64,000 nucleotides of DNA from Pirellulales bacterium (GCA_019694455.1 JAIBBY010000001.1:62001-126000); one strand, 5' to 3'; positions 18,888 through 33,983 are shown, counted from the stretch's first letter. Translations and numbers: made by a program. Notes: generated from the sequence alone by a model not told the origin.

Positions 18888-20519
18888 GTGGGGAACGCGC
18901 CGACAGTCGAAACGCCCGCGCCATCGCACATCGCCGGCGAGATTCATTCAACGCAGGCGCCGCCGGTCACGTTCACCGGTATTTTGAGCCGGCTGGGGCC
19001 GGGATTAATCATCGCGGCGTCGATTGTGGGCTCTGGCGAATTGATCGGCACGACCAAGACGGGGGCGCAAGCGGGCATCTGGTTGCTGTGGCTGATTCTC
19101 ATTGGCTGCCTGATCAAGGTGTTTGTGCAGGTGGAGTTTGGCCGCTTTGCCGTGGGCGAGGGGCAAACCAGCATGGAGGGGATGAACGCCGTGCCGGGGC
19201 CGAGACTGCGCGTCAATTGGTTGGTGTGGTATTGGCTGGCGATGTTCTGCGTGGGGCTAGGTCAACTCGGGGGAATTGTCGGAGGCGTTGGCGAATCGAT
19301 GGCGATCGCCGTGCCGCTGACAGGGGACAATCAGCGCGCATTCAGTCTGCGGCACGAGACGGCACGATACGAGCGCGAGGTTCGCGCGAGGGCGTTGGCG
19401 GCCGGACTTGCGGCCAACGGGGATAGCGACACCGCCGAACAGCGGGCACGGCGGAATGCGATCGAGCAGGCGGTCGCCACCGAGTTTGGGCATCATCCCC
19501 CGTCGGCCGTCGTCGAAGCCGAGTCGACGCGCGACGACGTCTATTGGAGTTGGATTATCACCGCGATTACGGCAGTGCTGTTGGTCAATGGCCGATACTC
19601 GTTGATTCAAAATATCTCGACGGTGCTGGTAGCGATCTTCACTGCGGTGACGGTCTTCAACGTGATCGCGCTGCAGACGCACGACGCATGGGCGCTGAGT
19701 TGGGACGACTTCAAGAACGGACTGAGTTTTCAATTGCCGCCGGCCATGGAGGGGGCCGCCTGGGCGCCATTGATGACGGCGCTGGCCACGTTTGGCATTA
19801 TTGGCGTCGGCGCCAGCGAACTGGTGGCGTATCCCTATTGGTGCATTGAGCGGGGTTACGCCCGATTCACGGGCCGGCGCGACGGTACGCATGCCTGGGC
19901 AGAACGGGCCAATGGCTGGATGCGGGTGATGCGGTGGGATGCCTGGTTGTCGATGGTGATTTACACCTTTGCCACCATCGCATTTTATCTTCAGGGGGCG
20001 GCGGTGCTGAACCGCGAAGGACTGGATGTGTCGGGCGGACAAATTGTCTACACCTTGGCGCAGATGTATGTGCCGATCTTTGGCCGCTGGGCGGGACCAG
20101 TATTCTTGCTGGGGGCGTTCGCGGTCTTGTATTCGACGTTTTTTGTCGCCACCGCGGGCAACGCGCGGATCGCCGCCGACGCGCTGCGCGTGTTTGGCCT
20201 GGGCTCCGCGACCGAAGCGTCGCGGGTGCGCATGGTAAAGATCTTGTGCGGCGTGTTTCCGTTTGTCTCGGTGATTATTTACACCATCATCAAGGAACCG
20301 GTGCGGTTGGTGCTCATCAGCGGGCTAATGCAGTCGATCATGCTGCCGATGTTGGCGGCGGCGGCGTTGTACTTTCGCTATTTCCGCACTGATTCACGCA
20401 TTGCGCCGGGCAAATTGTGGGACGCGATGCTGTGGTTAAGTTCGCTGGGGCTGCTCATTGCCGGCGCGTTCGGCGCCTGGGATGGCATAGCGAAAGCGAT
20501 TCGAGCAATTTGGCAGTAG
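18888..20519 (+). CDS. Nramp-like membrane transporter
   Basis: A 543-residue protein with about 11 hydrophobic segments. The start of the first helix, LGPGLIIAASIVGSGELIGTTKTGAQAG, aligns with Nramp TM1, but the metal-binding DPGN is replaced by VGSGE and no MPH motif is seen in the TM6-equivalent GIIGVGASELVAYP. A hydrophilic insert of roughly 75 residues (about 150-225, with Arg/Ala/Glu runs) interrupts the membrane part. Such Nramp relatives are usually labelled divalent metal transporters, yet the missing ligands make the ion unclear. GTG at 18888 has GGGAGA seven bases upstream; a TTG at 18873 is the alternative. Confidence 0.82.
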   Translation: MGNAPTVETPAPSHIAGEIHSTQAPPVTFTGILSRLGPGLIIAASIVGSGELIGTTKTGAQAGIWLLWLILIGCLIKVFVQVEFGRFAVGEGQTSMEGMNAVPGPRLRVNWLVWYWLAMFCVGLGQLGGIVGGVGESMAIAVPLTGDNQRAFSLRHETARYEREVRARALAAGLAANGDSDTAEQRARRNAIEQAVATEFGHHPPSAVVEAESTRDDVYWSWIITAITAVLLVNGRYSLIQNISTVLVAIFTAVTVFNVIALQTHDAWALSWDDFKNGLSFQLPPAMEGAAWAPLMTALATFGIIGVGASELVAYPYWCIERGYARFTGRRDGTHAWAERANGWMRVMRWDAWLSMVIYTFATIAFYLQGAAVLNREGLDVSGGQIVYTLAQMYVPIFGRWAGPVFLLGAFAVLYSTFFVATAGNARIAADALRVFGLGSATEASRVRMVKILCGVFPFVSVIIYTIIKEPVRLVLISGLMQSIMLPMLAAAALYFRYFRTDSRIAPGKLWDAMLWLSSLGLLIAGAFGAWDGIAKAIRAIWQ

Positions 20520-20531
20520 GCCGCGCGACAA

Positions 20532-20987
20532 CTAATCGTCGAACGCCTGAGGCGCCGACTGCCCCTTGGTGGCGCTGGTCAGATAGCCGGAAAGCATGAT
20601 CTGCGCCGCCAACATGTCGAGCCGCTGTTTGCGGCGCTTGCTGGTCAACTCCGCGGCCAAGAGATGCTGTTCCGCTTCGCTCGACGTGAATCTCTCATCG
20701 TAGTAGACCACTGGCACGCCGGTTAGTTGCGTCAGCCAATCGCCAAACTGGCGGGCCTCGCGCGACTTCTGGCTCTCATTGCCACTGAGGTGGACCGGAA
20801 GTCCGACGACAAAGAGCGTGATTTCTTCTTCCTTGGCAAGTCGCAAGAAGCGCCGCGCATCGGCATCGGCGCCGGAGCGAGTGTAGTTTTCATAGGGACT
20901 GGCGAGCATGCGGCGTCGATCGCTAAGCGCAATGCCGATGCGCTTGGTTCCGTAATCGATGCCGGCTATGCGACCCGTGGTGGACAT
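20532..20987 (-). CDS. ruvX: YqgF/RuvX family Holliday-junction resolvase-like nuclease
   Basis: A 151-residue RNase H-fold protein of the YqgF family (pre-16S rRNA processing nuclease in E. coli; also described as a Holliday-junction resolvase homologue). The acidic motifs are intact: GIDYGTKRIGIALSD at the N-terminus, VVGLPVHLSGNES, YYDERFTSSEAE and the C-terminal RLDMLAAQIML. Full length. AGGACGAG precedes the ATG. It begins 6 bp after the UDP-sugar pyrophosphorylase stop on the same strand, suggesting co-transcription. Confidence 0.93.
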   Translation of the reverse strand: MSTTGRIAGIDYGTKRIGIALSDRRRMLASPYENYTRSGADADARRFLRLAKEEEITLFVVGLPVHLSGNESQKSREARQFGDWLTQLTGVPVVYYDERFTSSEAEQHLLAAELTSKRRKQRLDMLAAQIMLSGYLTSATKGQSAPQAFDD

Positions 20988-20993
20988 CTCGTC

Positions 20994-22421
20994 CTATGCA
21001 AAATAGGTGGGCCGACTAACAACCAGCCCTGGCTGGAGCTTTTCTCGTAACTCCTCGGAGTCGAGCGCGAAGAGTGGCCGAATCTCCACGGCGACATTCT
21101 TCGCCAACTGGGCGCCGGCATCGCGCAGCCATGCGGAATGCAAGGCGATCATCTGCGCCTGCACGCTCTCCGGTGTGTCCTTCAACTCGCCAGGGGCGTT
21201 CTTCACCGGCGCAAAAGCGAGCCGCTCGTCCGCCTCGACCACAATGGATCGCGTTGCCTGGGGAAGCAGATCGAAGATGAATCGTTCAAACTTATAGGCA
21301 TTGGGCGAGCTGGGTTCGATCGGTTGGTGATCGTCGTCGAGGTACGGGACCTTTTTGAGCGCCCGATGCAGCGGTAGCGCCGCGGCCGATTGCGACATAC
21401 GCTCGAGAAACTCAACCGAGAACGCATGAATGGCGGTGTTACCTGCCCAGAGCAGCAATGAACCACTTGCCGCGCGGCCAGCAATCAGCTCATCGGGCAA
21501 ATCGTTGAACTCACTGTATTCGATGATTTGCAGCCGGCCATCGATCGAGACGATATTGCCCACGCGGTCGCGGGGATCACGCTTTGCGACCGCCAGGGTG
21601 GAGAGTTCGGACTGGCTGAGCAAGTGATAGCCGAGAAACTCTGGATCGCACACATTGGCGAGCGGATTATCGACTTGGAAGTAATACAGATGCTCGATCC
21701 CGCGGGCACGGAGCGTTTCGAACCCGCGCGCTTCGACCAGCGCCGCCAGAACGCCGCCATGGCCATCGGGACTGAGCGCGGGCCTAGCCTGACTGGCGAG
21801 CAGGATGCGACCAGTCTCACAGTCTACGGCCGGCATCGTTCCCTGACTGAAAACAATCAGGTCATTGGTCGACAGGCCGAAGTTTCCGTGAGCGTCCAGG
21901 AATTCAACGGTCTCCTCGTGGGTGGCGGGGCTGGTCATCAAGAACAGTGGAATCGGGGCGCCATAGCGGCGATGCGCGGCGACAAGCTTTTCGATCAGAA
22001 TCTGAAAAAGCGAGGACCTGGAAACAGGCCCGATCGGAAACATCCCCTTGGGATGATCCATCCCCAGGCGAGTGCCTTGGCCGCCAGCGACCAAGATTGC
22101 CCCGATATGTCCCGCGCGCAAGGCGGTCTCGCCCGCTTGCCTGGCCTGCACTGGCGAAAACTGATTGGTGGCGCCCAGCCGGACGGCGGCCGGTGGTTCT
22201 GCGCGAGCCACAAGCGCTCGCCAGTTGGAGCTAGCTTCGGGCTCTCGACCAAGACTCTGGAGCATGCCGAGATCGAAGCGCGCGATCTCCATTGCCAGTG
22301 TCATCTTTTCCAACTGGCTGAGTTCGTCCCAGAACCGCAGGAGGTGCTCTTGCCCGTAGGGCCCAAGTTGTTCAAGTAGCTCGGCCCGGAGCGGGGCCAA
22401 GTCGTCATGTCCGGAAGACAA
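20994..22421 (-). CDS. UDP-sugar (N-acetylhexosamine-type) pyrophosphorylase
   Basis: A 475-residue UTP-dependent nucleotidyltransferase of the UDPGP family, closest in motifs to eukaryote-type UDP-N-acetylglucosamine pyrophosphorylase. The nucleotide loop LVAGGQGTRLGMDHPKGMFPIG, the substrate motifs LSPDGHGGVLAAL and FQVDNPLANVCDPEF, and a late Lys in NAYKFERFIFD are all seen. The product, UDP-HexNAc or UDP-Hex, would feed cell-wall or polysaccharide synthesis. The TTG start at 22421 follows AGAGGTGA at a proper distance; no ATG is available nearby. Confidence 0.88.
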   Translation of the reverse strand: MSSGHDDLAPLRAELLEQLGPYGQEHLLRFWDELSQLEKMTLAMEIARFDLGMLQSLGREPEASSNWRALVARAEPPAAVRLGATNQFSPVQARQAGETALRAGHIGAILVAGGQGTRLGMDHPKGMFPIGPVSRSSLFQILIEKLVAAHRRYGAPIPLFLMTSPATHEETVEFLDAHGNFGLSTNDLIVFSQGTMPAVDCETGRILLASQARPALSPDGHGGVLAALVEARGFETLRARGIEHLYYFQVDNPLANVCDPEFLGYHLLSQSELSTLAVAKRDPRDRVGNIVSIDGRLQIIEYSEFNDLPDELIAGRAASGSLLLWAGNTAIHAFSVEFLERMSQSAAALPLHRALKKVPYLDDDHQPIEPSSPNAYKFERFIFDLLPQATRSIVVEADERLAFAPVKNAPGELKDTPESVQAQMIALHSAWLRDAGAQLAKNVAVEIRPLFALDSEELREKLQPGLVVSRPTYFA

Positions 22422-22520
22422 GGTAGTTCACCTCTGGCGCGTCTTGCGAAGGAGGGAGGCATGGGGACAGGGGAGTCGAAGATAACTACCCCGTGTTCAT
22501 CACAGGGTGGGTATCACTCC

Positions 22521-23327
22521 CTAAACAAGCGGCAATCTCAGCCCATCGTATGCCAGTTCCATGCCGGAGGGTAGCTGCTGGTTCGTTGTCTCATGCTCTA
22601 AATCGTGCGAGATGTGAGTAAACAGCGTGCGTTCGGCGCCCACTCGTTCGGCCACAGCGATGGCTTCGCCGAGGCTGAAGTGGGTTGGATGCGGTTTTTG
22701 CCGCAAGGCGTCGAGAATCAGCACCTTCACGCCTTGCAGCAATGGCCAGCTATCGGCTGGAATCTCATTGGTGTCGGTGCAATACGCGATGTCGCCGATG
22801 CGAAATCCCAGCACGTTAAACCGGCCATGGATCAAACGGATCGGAACAATCCGCGCGCCTAGCGCCTCGAACGGCTGAGTGGATATCGATTCAAAGGCAA
22901 GCTGTGGCACACCGCCGGCGGGAAACTTCTCGGTAATGGGATCGAAGGCGTAGTCAAACGATTTGCGGATGCGACCTTCGACCTCGGGTTCGCAGTAGAC
23001 CGGCAACCGGTGACCGATGTAGTAGGGGAAGAGACGCACATCGTCGAGACCGAACAGGTGATCGGCGTGCGCGTGGGTGTAAAGCACGGCATGAATCAGA
23101 CCCAGCTTTTCACGCAGTAGCTGAGAGCGCAGATCGGGGGGGGTATCGATCAACAAGTTGCCGTCCGGTAGCCCTATTGCGAGTGAGCAGCGGAGGCGAT
23201 GGTTGCGTGCATCGGGGCTGACGCAGGTGTTGCACCCACAGCCCACGACGGGCACGCCGATCGAAGTGCCAGTGCCGAGAAAGACCAATTGGCCTTGAAT
23301 GTCCTGAGAAACAACCGCTCGGTTCAA
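22521..23327 (-). CDS. PhnP-like MBL-fold metallohydrolase
   Basis: A 268-residue metallo-beta-lactamase-fold phosphodiesterase. The N-terminal FLGTGTSIGVPVVGCGCNTC, with its Cys-x-Cys-x2-Cys, resembles PhnP (cyclic phosphate phosphodiesterase). The metal site is intact: THAHADHLFGLDD, a later HGRFNVLGF and a C-terminal THISHDLEHE. Substrates in this group are cyclic nucleotide or cyclic ribose phosphates; which one here is unknown and no phn genes are nearby. TTG at 23327 follows GAGG by five bases and is the only plausible start. Confidence 0.87.
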   Translation of the reverse strand: MNRAVVSQDIQGQLVFLGTGTSIGVPVVGCGCNTCVSPDARNHRLRCSLAIGLPDGNLLIDTPPDLRSQLLREKLGLIHAVLYTHAHADHLFGLDDVRLFPYYIGHRLPVYCEPEVEGRIRKSFDYAFDPITEKFPAGGVPQLAFESISTQPFEALGARIVPIRLIHGRFNVLGFRIGDIAYCTDTNEIPADSWPLLQGVKVLILDALRQKPHPTHFSLGEAIAVAERVGAERTLFTHISHDLEHETTNQQLPSGMELAYDGLRLPLV

Positions 23328-23762
23328 CGTCGCCTCATATTGGAATTTGAGTCGAAAATGACGGGCCCGTTATCTTAATGGCTCGGCGGAAGTCATGCTG
23401 ACAAAGTTGTATAGCTGTTTGAGTTGACTCACCGCTCGAAACAGGCTGAGGCCGGCCAATGGCGAGGGTCATTATCGACCATTGGCATTAACGCGCGGTT
23501 GGGCTGCCAGAGCGTTATTGACCGATCATGGAAAAAGCTATAAATTTCTTAGCCGGAACACGTTGCGCAAATAGTGAGCATGCCGCTGCCGCCCACCGAT
23601 CCCATTGCGCGCCGGGGGCGAACCCCCGCACGGCCCAGCAACGTTGACTTTGCGGCGCCGGCGTTGAACCATTGCTCGCGAGTGAAATCGACGCTCTCGA
23701 TCCTCGATGACGCCGGCCGCATCTGTAATTGAGCGTATCTGAAAAGAATAGGCTAAGCAGCC
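23328..23762. other. 435-bp intergenic region upstream of secA
   Basis: No gene is seen. It must hold the divergent promoters for the MBL hydrolase and secA. It is slightly more AT-rich near 23530-23570 (TATAAATTTCTTAGC). An inverted pair GGCCAATGG/CCATTGGC at about 23453-23488 flanks 20-odd bases and could be an operator. No secM-like arrest peptide or other leader ORF was recognised. Confidence 0.5.
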
Positions 23763-27491
<3,729 letters not shown>

Positions 27492-27525
27492 GCGGACCAA
27501 TCCATTGCCGGGAAGGGAGTCCTGC

Positions 27526-28893
27526 GTGATTCGGCTGGCAAGCTGGACGCTCAATCTGCTCTATGCGCTACTGCTAATTGCGGCGGCGCCGTGGTTGGCC
27601 TGGCAGATGATCGCCCAAGGTAAGCAGCGATCTGGGTTTGCGGCCAAGTTCTTTGGTCAGGTACCTCGGAGGACAAGCAGCCAGCGCTGTATCTGGCTAC
27701 ACGCGGTAAGCGTGGGCGAGGTGAACCTGTTGGCGCCGCTGATCGCCGAGTTGGAGCAGCGATTCCCGAAGGTCCAATGCGTGATCTCGACCACCACCGC
27801 CACGGGGTACGAAGTGGCGCTGCGCAAGTACGCGCCCCGCATGGTGTTCTATTGCCCGCTCGATTTTAGTTGGGCGGTGCGGCGGGCGCTGGCGCGCATC
27901 CGACCGGATGTGCTGGTGCTGGCCGAACTGGAGCTTTGGCCCAATTTGATGCTGTTGTCGCGCGCGGCCGGCGCGGCGGTGTTGGTGGTGAACGGGCGCG
28001 TGAGCGACAAGAGCTTTCGGGGGTATCTTCGCGCGCGGCGACTTGTCGCGCCCCTATTGAACCAGGTTGATCGCATCGCGGCGCAGTCTGACCAATATGC
28101 CCAGCGGTTCATCGCGCTGGGCGCGCAGCCAACGCGAGTGACAACCACCGGATCGATCAAATTCGATGGCGTGCGATTCGACCGTTCCAATCCGGCCACA
28201 CGGCGATTGGCGGAACTTGCCGGACTAGCGGCAGATGATGTGGTCGTTTTAGCGGGAAGCACCGGCGAGCCGGAAGAGGCGTTGGCAATTGCGGCCTTCC
28301 AGCAACTGCGCCCGCGGCATCCGCAATTGAAGTTGATCATTGTGCCGCGGCATCCAGAACGCTTCGATGTGGTGGCTCGGCTGCTGGCAGATTCTGGAAT
28401 CGCGTTCGCGCGGCGCAGCGAGCTTGATGCGGCAAAAGGAAAAGGATCCTCGCTGCCTGGCGCATTGCTGGTCGACACGGTCGGCGAGCTTGGCGCCTGG
28501 TGGGGAACCGCGGACATCGCCTACGTGGGTGGCAGCCTGAATCGGCGCGGCGGCCAGAACATGATTGAGCCGGCAGCCTATGGGGCGGCAGTTTGCTTTG
28601 GACCCAACACGCGCAATTTTCGGGACATTGTCGCGCTCTTGTTGAATGCGGAGGCGGCGGTGGTAGTGCGCGACGGTGATGAACTTACGCAGTTTGTCCA
28701 GCGCTGCCTGACCGACGTGGAGTATCGGCGGAATTTGGCGCAGCGGGGTCAGACGCTTGTTCGCCAGCAACAAGGCGCCACTGGGCGCACTGTCGATCTG
28801 CTGGCGGAGATCATTGAGCCAAACGATGCGAAGCACCGACAGGCGCCGAATCTCCACAAGAGTACGGGGCAGCGAGCGAGCACGCTCGGCTGA
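27526..28893 (+). CDS. waaA: 3-deoxy-D-manno-octulosonic acid (Kdo) transferase
   Basis: A 455-residue GT30 enzyme that adds Kdo to lipid A precursor at the inner membrane. An N-terminal membrane helix (about 6-25) precedes WLHAVSVGEVNLLAPLI, the conserved HAVSVGE segment, followed by ISTTTATGYEVA, LAELELWPNLM, TTTGSIKFD, AGSTGEPEE and the C-terminal YVGGSLNRRGGQNMIEPAAYG. All are typical of WaaA/KdtA. The GTG at 27526 has GGGAAGGGAG six bases upstream and lies 34 bp after secA, so the genes may be co-transcribed. It argues for an LPS-bearing outer membrane. Confidence 0.94.
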   Translation: MIRLASWTLNLLYALLLIAAAPWLAWQMIAQGKQRSGFAAKFFGQVPRRTSSQRCIWLHAVSVGEVNLLAPLIAELEQRFPKVQCVISTTTATGYEVALRKYAPRMVFYCPLDFSWAVRRALARIRPDVLVLAELELWPNLMLLSRAAGAAVLVVNGRVSDKSFRGYLRARRLVAPLLNQVDRIAAQSDQYAQRFIALGAQPTRVTTTGSIKFDGVRFDRSNPATRRLAELAGLAADDVVVLAGSTGEPEEALAIAAFQQLRPRHPQLKLIIVPRHPERFDVVARLLADSGIAFARRSELDAAKGKGSSLPGALLVDTVGELGAWWGTADIAYVGGSLNRRGGQNMIEPAAYGAAVCFGPNTRNFRDIVALLLNAEAAVVVRDGDELTQFVQRCLTDVEYRRNLAQRGQTLVRQQQGATGRTVDLLAEIIEPNDAKHRQAPNLHKSTGQRASTLG

Positions 28894-28909
28894 TCGCACA
28901 AGGTCGCGG

Positions 28910-30541
<1,632 letters not shown>

Positions 30542-30626
30542 GGATTCTCCCGAGTCTGGCGTGAAACTTCGCGGGAAATTCTAGCCTTGGCGTGGACCGA
30601 ATCCTAATTCGCCGACCGATGGAATT

Positions 30627-31880
30627 TCATAGCACGCGGCAAATCAAGCACTTCAGATATTCCGTCTCCAGACAGGAGGCCGCCACAGGATGGTCGGGAG
30701 CGGCCCCGCGCTGTTCCAGCACTTGAATATCTCGGCCCGTTTGCTGTGAAACACCGCCGAGCATATGCAATAGATCCTCGCGCGTGACATGCCCGGAGCA
30801 ACTACAGGTGACGAGGATTCCGCCGGGCTCCAAGACGTCGACGCCCAGGCGGTTCAGGCGATGATAAGCGCGCAGGGCATCGGCCACTGATTGTCGGCTA
30901 CGGGCGAACTTGGGCGGATCGAGGATCACGGCGCCAAATCGTTGGCGCGTCACGACCAATTCGGAGAGGCATTCAAAGCCGTCGGCTTTTTCGAAGCGGG
31001 CGCCGGCGATTGCATTGAGTTGCGCGTTGGCGCCGGCCAGCGCGATGGCGCGCTCGCTGCCGTCGATGGCCAGCACCTCGCGGGCGCCGCCATGCTTCAA
31101 GGCGTTGAGCGCGAAGCCGCCGCTGTAGCAGAACATGTCCAGCACACGGCGGCCACGCAGATAGCGCGTGACAGCGGCGCGGTTGTCGCGCTGGTCGAGA
31201 TAGAAGCCGGTCTTTTGTCCTGTGCGCAGATCGACGCCGTAGCGAATGCCGTTCTCGGTGATGAAGATCGGCCCGGCGGGTTCGACGCCCGAATACAAAC
31301 CATCGGCCAGAGAGATGCCTTCCGTTTGGGCGACCCCCTTTTCGGTACGGACAAAGACACCGCGCGGGCGCAGCGAGTCGACCAGTATCTCGACGACTTG
31401 CGGCAGGCGGATGGCGAACGCCTGACCGGTGACCATGATCGACAGATAGTCGCCGTAGCGATCGACGATCAGCCCCGAGAGGCCGTCGCCTTCGCTGAAG
31501 ACCAGGCGTGTTCCCTGATCCGACCCGATCAGACCGAGGCTGGCACGGAGGTCAATTGCTTGCTGAATGCGAGCGCGCCAAAAATCCTGATCGAGAAACT
31601 CGCTGGGTTTCCAGGTGTAGAGGCGCACTCGTAGTCGACTGCGCGAGTTGTACACGCCGTGCGCGATCCACTTTTCCTTCTCGGAGAAAAGCTCGACCGC
31701 ATCGCCATCGACGGGTTCGCCTTCAACGCGATCAATCGCTGAATCGAGCACCCAGGGATGGCGACCGAAGAACGGCTTGCTTTTGCGTGGTTTGAGTATT
31801 ACCCGGGCCGTGGGAAACCGTGCTGGGGCGGTCACCAGCGGGGCGGTGGTCTCGGTGGACGATTCGGCTTCGGCGTTCAT
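30627..31880 (-). CDS. RlmI-type class I rRNA (cytosine-C5) methyltransferase
   Basis: A 417-residue SAM-dependent methyltransferase with an N-terminal PUA-like domain (ILKPRKSKPFFGRHPWVLDSAIDRVEG), a middle domain containing LVFSEGDGLSGLIVDRYG and RTEKGVAQTEG, and a Rossmann domain with VLDMFCYSGGFALNALKHGG (SAM binding), ILDPPKFARS and LVTCSCSGHV. E. coli RlmI methylates C1962 of 23S rRNA; the exact site here is inferred. ATG at 31880 is chosen; the frame is open upstream to 32285 but overlaps the Sua5 gene and is not similar to the family. Confidence 0.92.
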   Translation of the reverse strand: MNAEAESSTETTAPLVTAPARFPTARVILKPRKSKPFFGRHPWVLDSAIDRVEGEPVDGDAVELFSEKEKWIAHGVYNSRSRLRVRLYTWKPSEFLDQDFWRARIQQAIDLRASLGLIGSDQGTRLVFSEGDGLSGLIVDRYGDYLSIMVTGQAFAIRLPQVVEILVDSLRPRGVFVRTEKGVAQTEGISLADGLYSGVEPAGPIFITENGIRYGVDLRTGQKTGFYLDQRDNRAAVTRYLRGRRVLDMFCYSGGFALNALKHGGAREVLAIDGSERAIALAGANAQLNAIAGARFEKADGFECLSELVVTRQRFGAVILDPPKFARSRQSVADALRAYHRLNRLGVDVLEPGGILVTCSCSGHVTREDLLHMLGGVSQQTGRDIQVLEQRGAAPDHPVAASCLETEYLKCLICRVL

Positions 31881-31896
31881 GCGGATGGGCGCTCGG

Positions 31897-32913
31897 CTAG
31901 CTGGTAATTGGTTCTTCGTGATCGCTTGCCGCGCGGCGTAAACGATCGTGAACTGCCGCCCAACAAGGGGTGTTTGGCGGCGCGCTGACGACAATGCGTT
32001 CGACTCCGGCGTCTTCCAGTTCATGCAACGCGGCGTACAAGCGCGCGGCATAGCCTGCCGGTTCTGGCGGCATGACAATTTGAATGGTCGTCGCCGCGGC
32101 AGGCGCAGGCACTGAACCGAACGACAGCCAGCCAATCTTGTGAGCGGCTGGAGTTTCTGGAGCCAAACAGGCCGTTTCTTCATAGCGTAGCAGTTCCACC
32201 GGCACCGATGGCGCGTAGTGGCGTGGCATCTGGCCAGGAGAGCGGGCAATCTTATGAGGTTTGCTGGCATGTTCCAGCGGACCAACCAGCGCGGCGATTT
32301 GTTCGGCGGTTATTGGTCCGGGCCGCAAAATGCGAGAGATACCTTCGCTCAAGTCGAGCACGGTCGATTCCAGGCCTGCGCTGGTGGGGCCAGCGTCGAG
32401 AATCATATCGATACGGTCACCCAGTTCTTTGGCGACATGCGCGGCGGTGGTGGCTGAGATCCGAGTCGATCGATTGGCGCTGGGCGCAGCCAACGGACGT
32501 CCACACGCCGCCACCAGAGCCTGCGCCACAGGGTGGGCCGGCATGCGCACCGCGACAGTTGGCCCGCCGGCGGTGACGACACCTGGCACATTCGATCGCC
32601 TCGGTAGCACCAAGGTGAGGGGGCCCGGCCAGAAGCGCGCCGCCAGCAGGTCGGCCGCAGCTGGCCAGTCGAGAACCAATTGGCGGGCTTGCTCGACCGT
32701 GGCCACGTGCAGGATGACGGGGTTTGTGGAAGGCCGACCCTTAGCAGCAAAGATGTGGGACACGGCGACCGGGTTGAGTCCGTCGGCGCCTAGTCCGTAG
32801 ACGGTTTCGGTGGGAAACGCGACCAGCCCGCCAGCGCGAATCGTTTGTGCGGCAGCGGCCACGACGGCCGGCGCCGGCGAGCAAGCATCTACGACATGGC
32901 AAATGGCGGGCAT
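31897..32913 (-). CDS. L-threonylcarbamoyladenylate synthase, Sua5 type
   Basis: A 338-residue enzyme that makes threonylcarbamoyl-AMP from threonine, bicarbonate and ATP for the t6A37 modification of tRNA. The YrdC domain is clear: GGLVAFPTETVYGLGAD, AKGRPSTNPVILHV, FWPGPLTLVLPR and RPLAAPSANRSTRISATTAAHV. A linker with PGQMPRHYAPSVP leads into the C-terminal Sua5 domain, so this is the long form. ATG at 32913, with TTG at 32919 as alternative. It precedes the RlmI-type gene on the same strand with a 16-bp gap. Confidence 0.93.
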   Translation of the reverse strand: MPAICHVVDACSPAPAVVAAAAQTIRAGGLVAFPTETVYGLGADGLNPVAVSHIFAAKGRPSTNPVILHVATVEQARQLVLDWPAAADLLAARFWPGPLTLVLPRRSNVPGVVTAGGPTVAVRMPAHPVAQALVAACGRPLAAPSANRSTRISATTAAHVAKELGDRIDMILDAGPTSAGLESTVLDLSEGISRILRPGPITAEQIAALVGPLEHASKPHKIARSPGQMPRHYAPSVPVELLRYEETACLAPETPAAHKIGWLSFGSVPAPAAATTIQIVMPPEPAGYAARLYAALHELEDAGVERIVVSAPPNTPCWAAVHDRLRRAASDHEEPITS

Positions 32914-32990
32914 GGACAACCGATGGGGAGATACTGGCGGCGGGAACCCATCGATTCTACCAAAAGTTGCCTGCTTTCGCGGGCAGATAA

Positions 32991-33983
32991 TTAGGCCACG
33001 AGCGACTGATCGGCGTAGCCACGCTCACAAAACCACTGCCAGGCGGCGGTCGCCGCCTCGCGAGCGGTGCCGGGTTCGTAGCCCAGCTCCTGCCGCGCGC
33101 GATCGCAGCGGAAATGGTGCTCTAGCAGCGACATGCGGATGGAGGCCAGATTCACGTCGGGCTCGCGGCCGGTCACCTTTCCCCAGGCGCTGCCGGCGGC
33201 GCCGGCCACCCAGAGGGCAATAGGGCCGACGCGAGCAAGCGGCGGGCGAGCGCCAGTGATCTCGGCGAACAATGTCCAAGCCTCGAAATACGAGAGCGAC
33301 TCGCCCCCCAAGATATATCGGCGGCCGGTCTTGCCCCGTTCCAAGGCGGTGAGAATGGTTTGCGCGACATTGCGGGCATCGCAAAAATCGTTGCCGCCAC
33401 GCGGCGCCAGCAACGCGCGGCCGCGGGCAACTTCGAGCAGCATGCGCCCGCTCGATGGTTTCCAATCCCAGGGACCCAGCACAAACACAGGGTTTACGAT
33501 CACGGCGTCGAGACCTTGCTTGACCTCGTCGAACAGCACGCGCTCGGAATCGCGTTTGGTCAACACATAGGGGCAAGGGACATTGCCGGTGGCGGCGCGC
33601 TCTTCATCGCCGGGATTTTTCCGCGATCCGAGTCCTAGCGCGTCGACGCTCGACACATGCACCATACGGGCGCCAACTTCTCTGGCGGCGGCGGCGACGT
33701 TCCGCGTGCCATCGACATTCACCGCTCGCGCCTCGGCCCAGCCGCTGAACCCGAGGTGGACGCGTCCTGCGGAGTGAACCACACGGGTGACGCCGTGGCA
33801 GGCGCGGCGCACCGCATCGGAATCGCAGACGTCGCCTTGGACGATTTCGAGGTCGAGCCCCTGGAAGGGTCGCGAGTCGGCCGTCGAGCGGACCAGAGCG
33901 CGCACGGCCGCGCCGCGCGAGATGAGCGCGCGAACGACGTTATTGCCAACGAGTCCGGTGGCGCCAGTGACCAGAGTAAGCAA
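32991..33983 (-). CDS. NAD-dependent epimerase/dehydratase family protein
   Basis: A 330-residue extended short-chain dehydrogenase. The N-terminal VTGATGLVGNNVVRAL binds NAD(P), the active site is YVLTK (YxxxK) with an upstream HVSSVDALG serine, and VNPVFVLGPWDWKPSSG belongs to the substrate region. The closest pattern is dihydroflavonol reductase/HpnA-like proteins. The substrate cannot be stated; no hopanoid genes are nearby. The start ATG at 33983 gives the Rossmann strand directly. Confidence 0.87.
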   Translation of the reverse strand: MLTLVTGATGLVGNNVVRALISRGAAVRALVRSTADSRPFQGLDLEIVQGDVCDSDAVRRACHGVTRVVHSAGRVHLGFSGWAEARAVNVDGTRNVAAAAREVGARMVHVSSVDALGLGSRKNPGDEERAATGNVPCPYVLTKRDSERVLFDEVKQGLDAVIVNPVFVLGPWDWKPSSGRMLLEVARGRALLAPRGGNDFCDARNVAQTILTALERGKTGRRYILGGESLSYFEAWTLFAEITGARPPLARVGPIALWVAGAAGSAWGKVTGREPDVNLASIRMSLLEHHFRCDRARQELGYEPGTAREAATAAWQWFCERGYADQSLVA

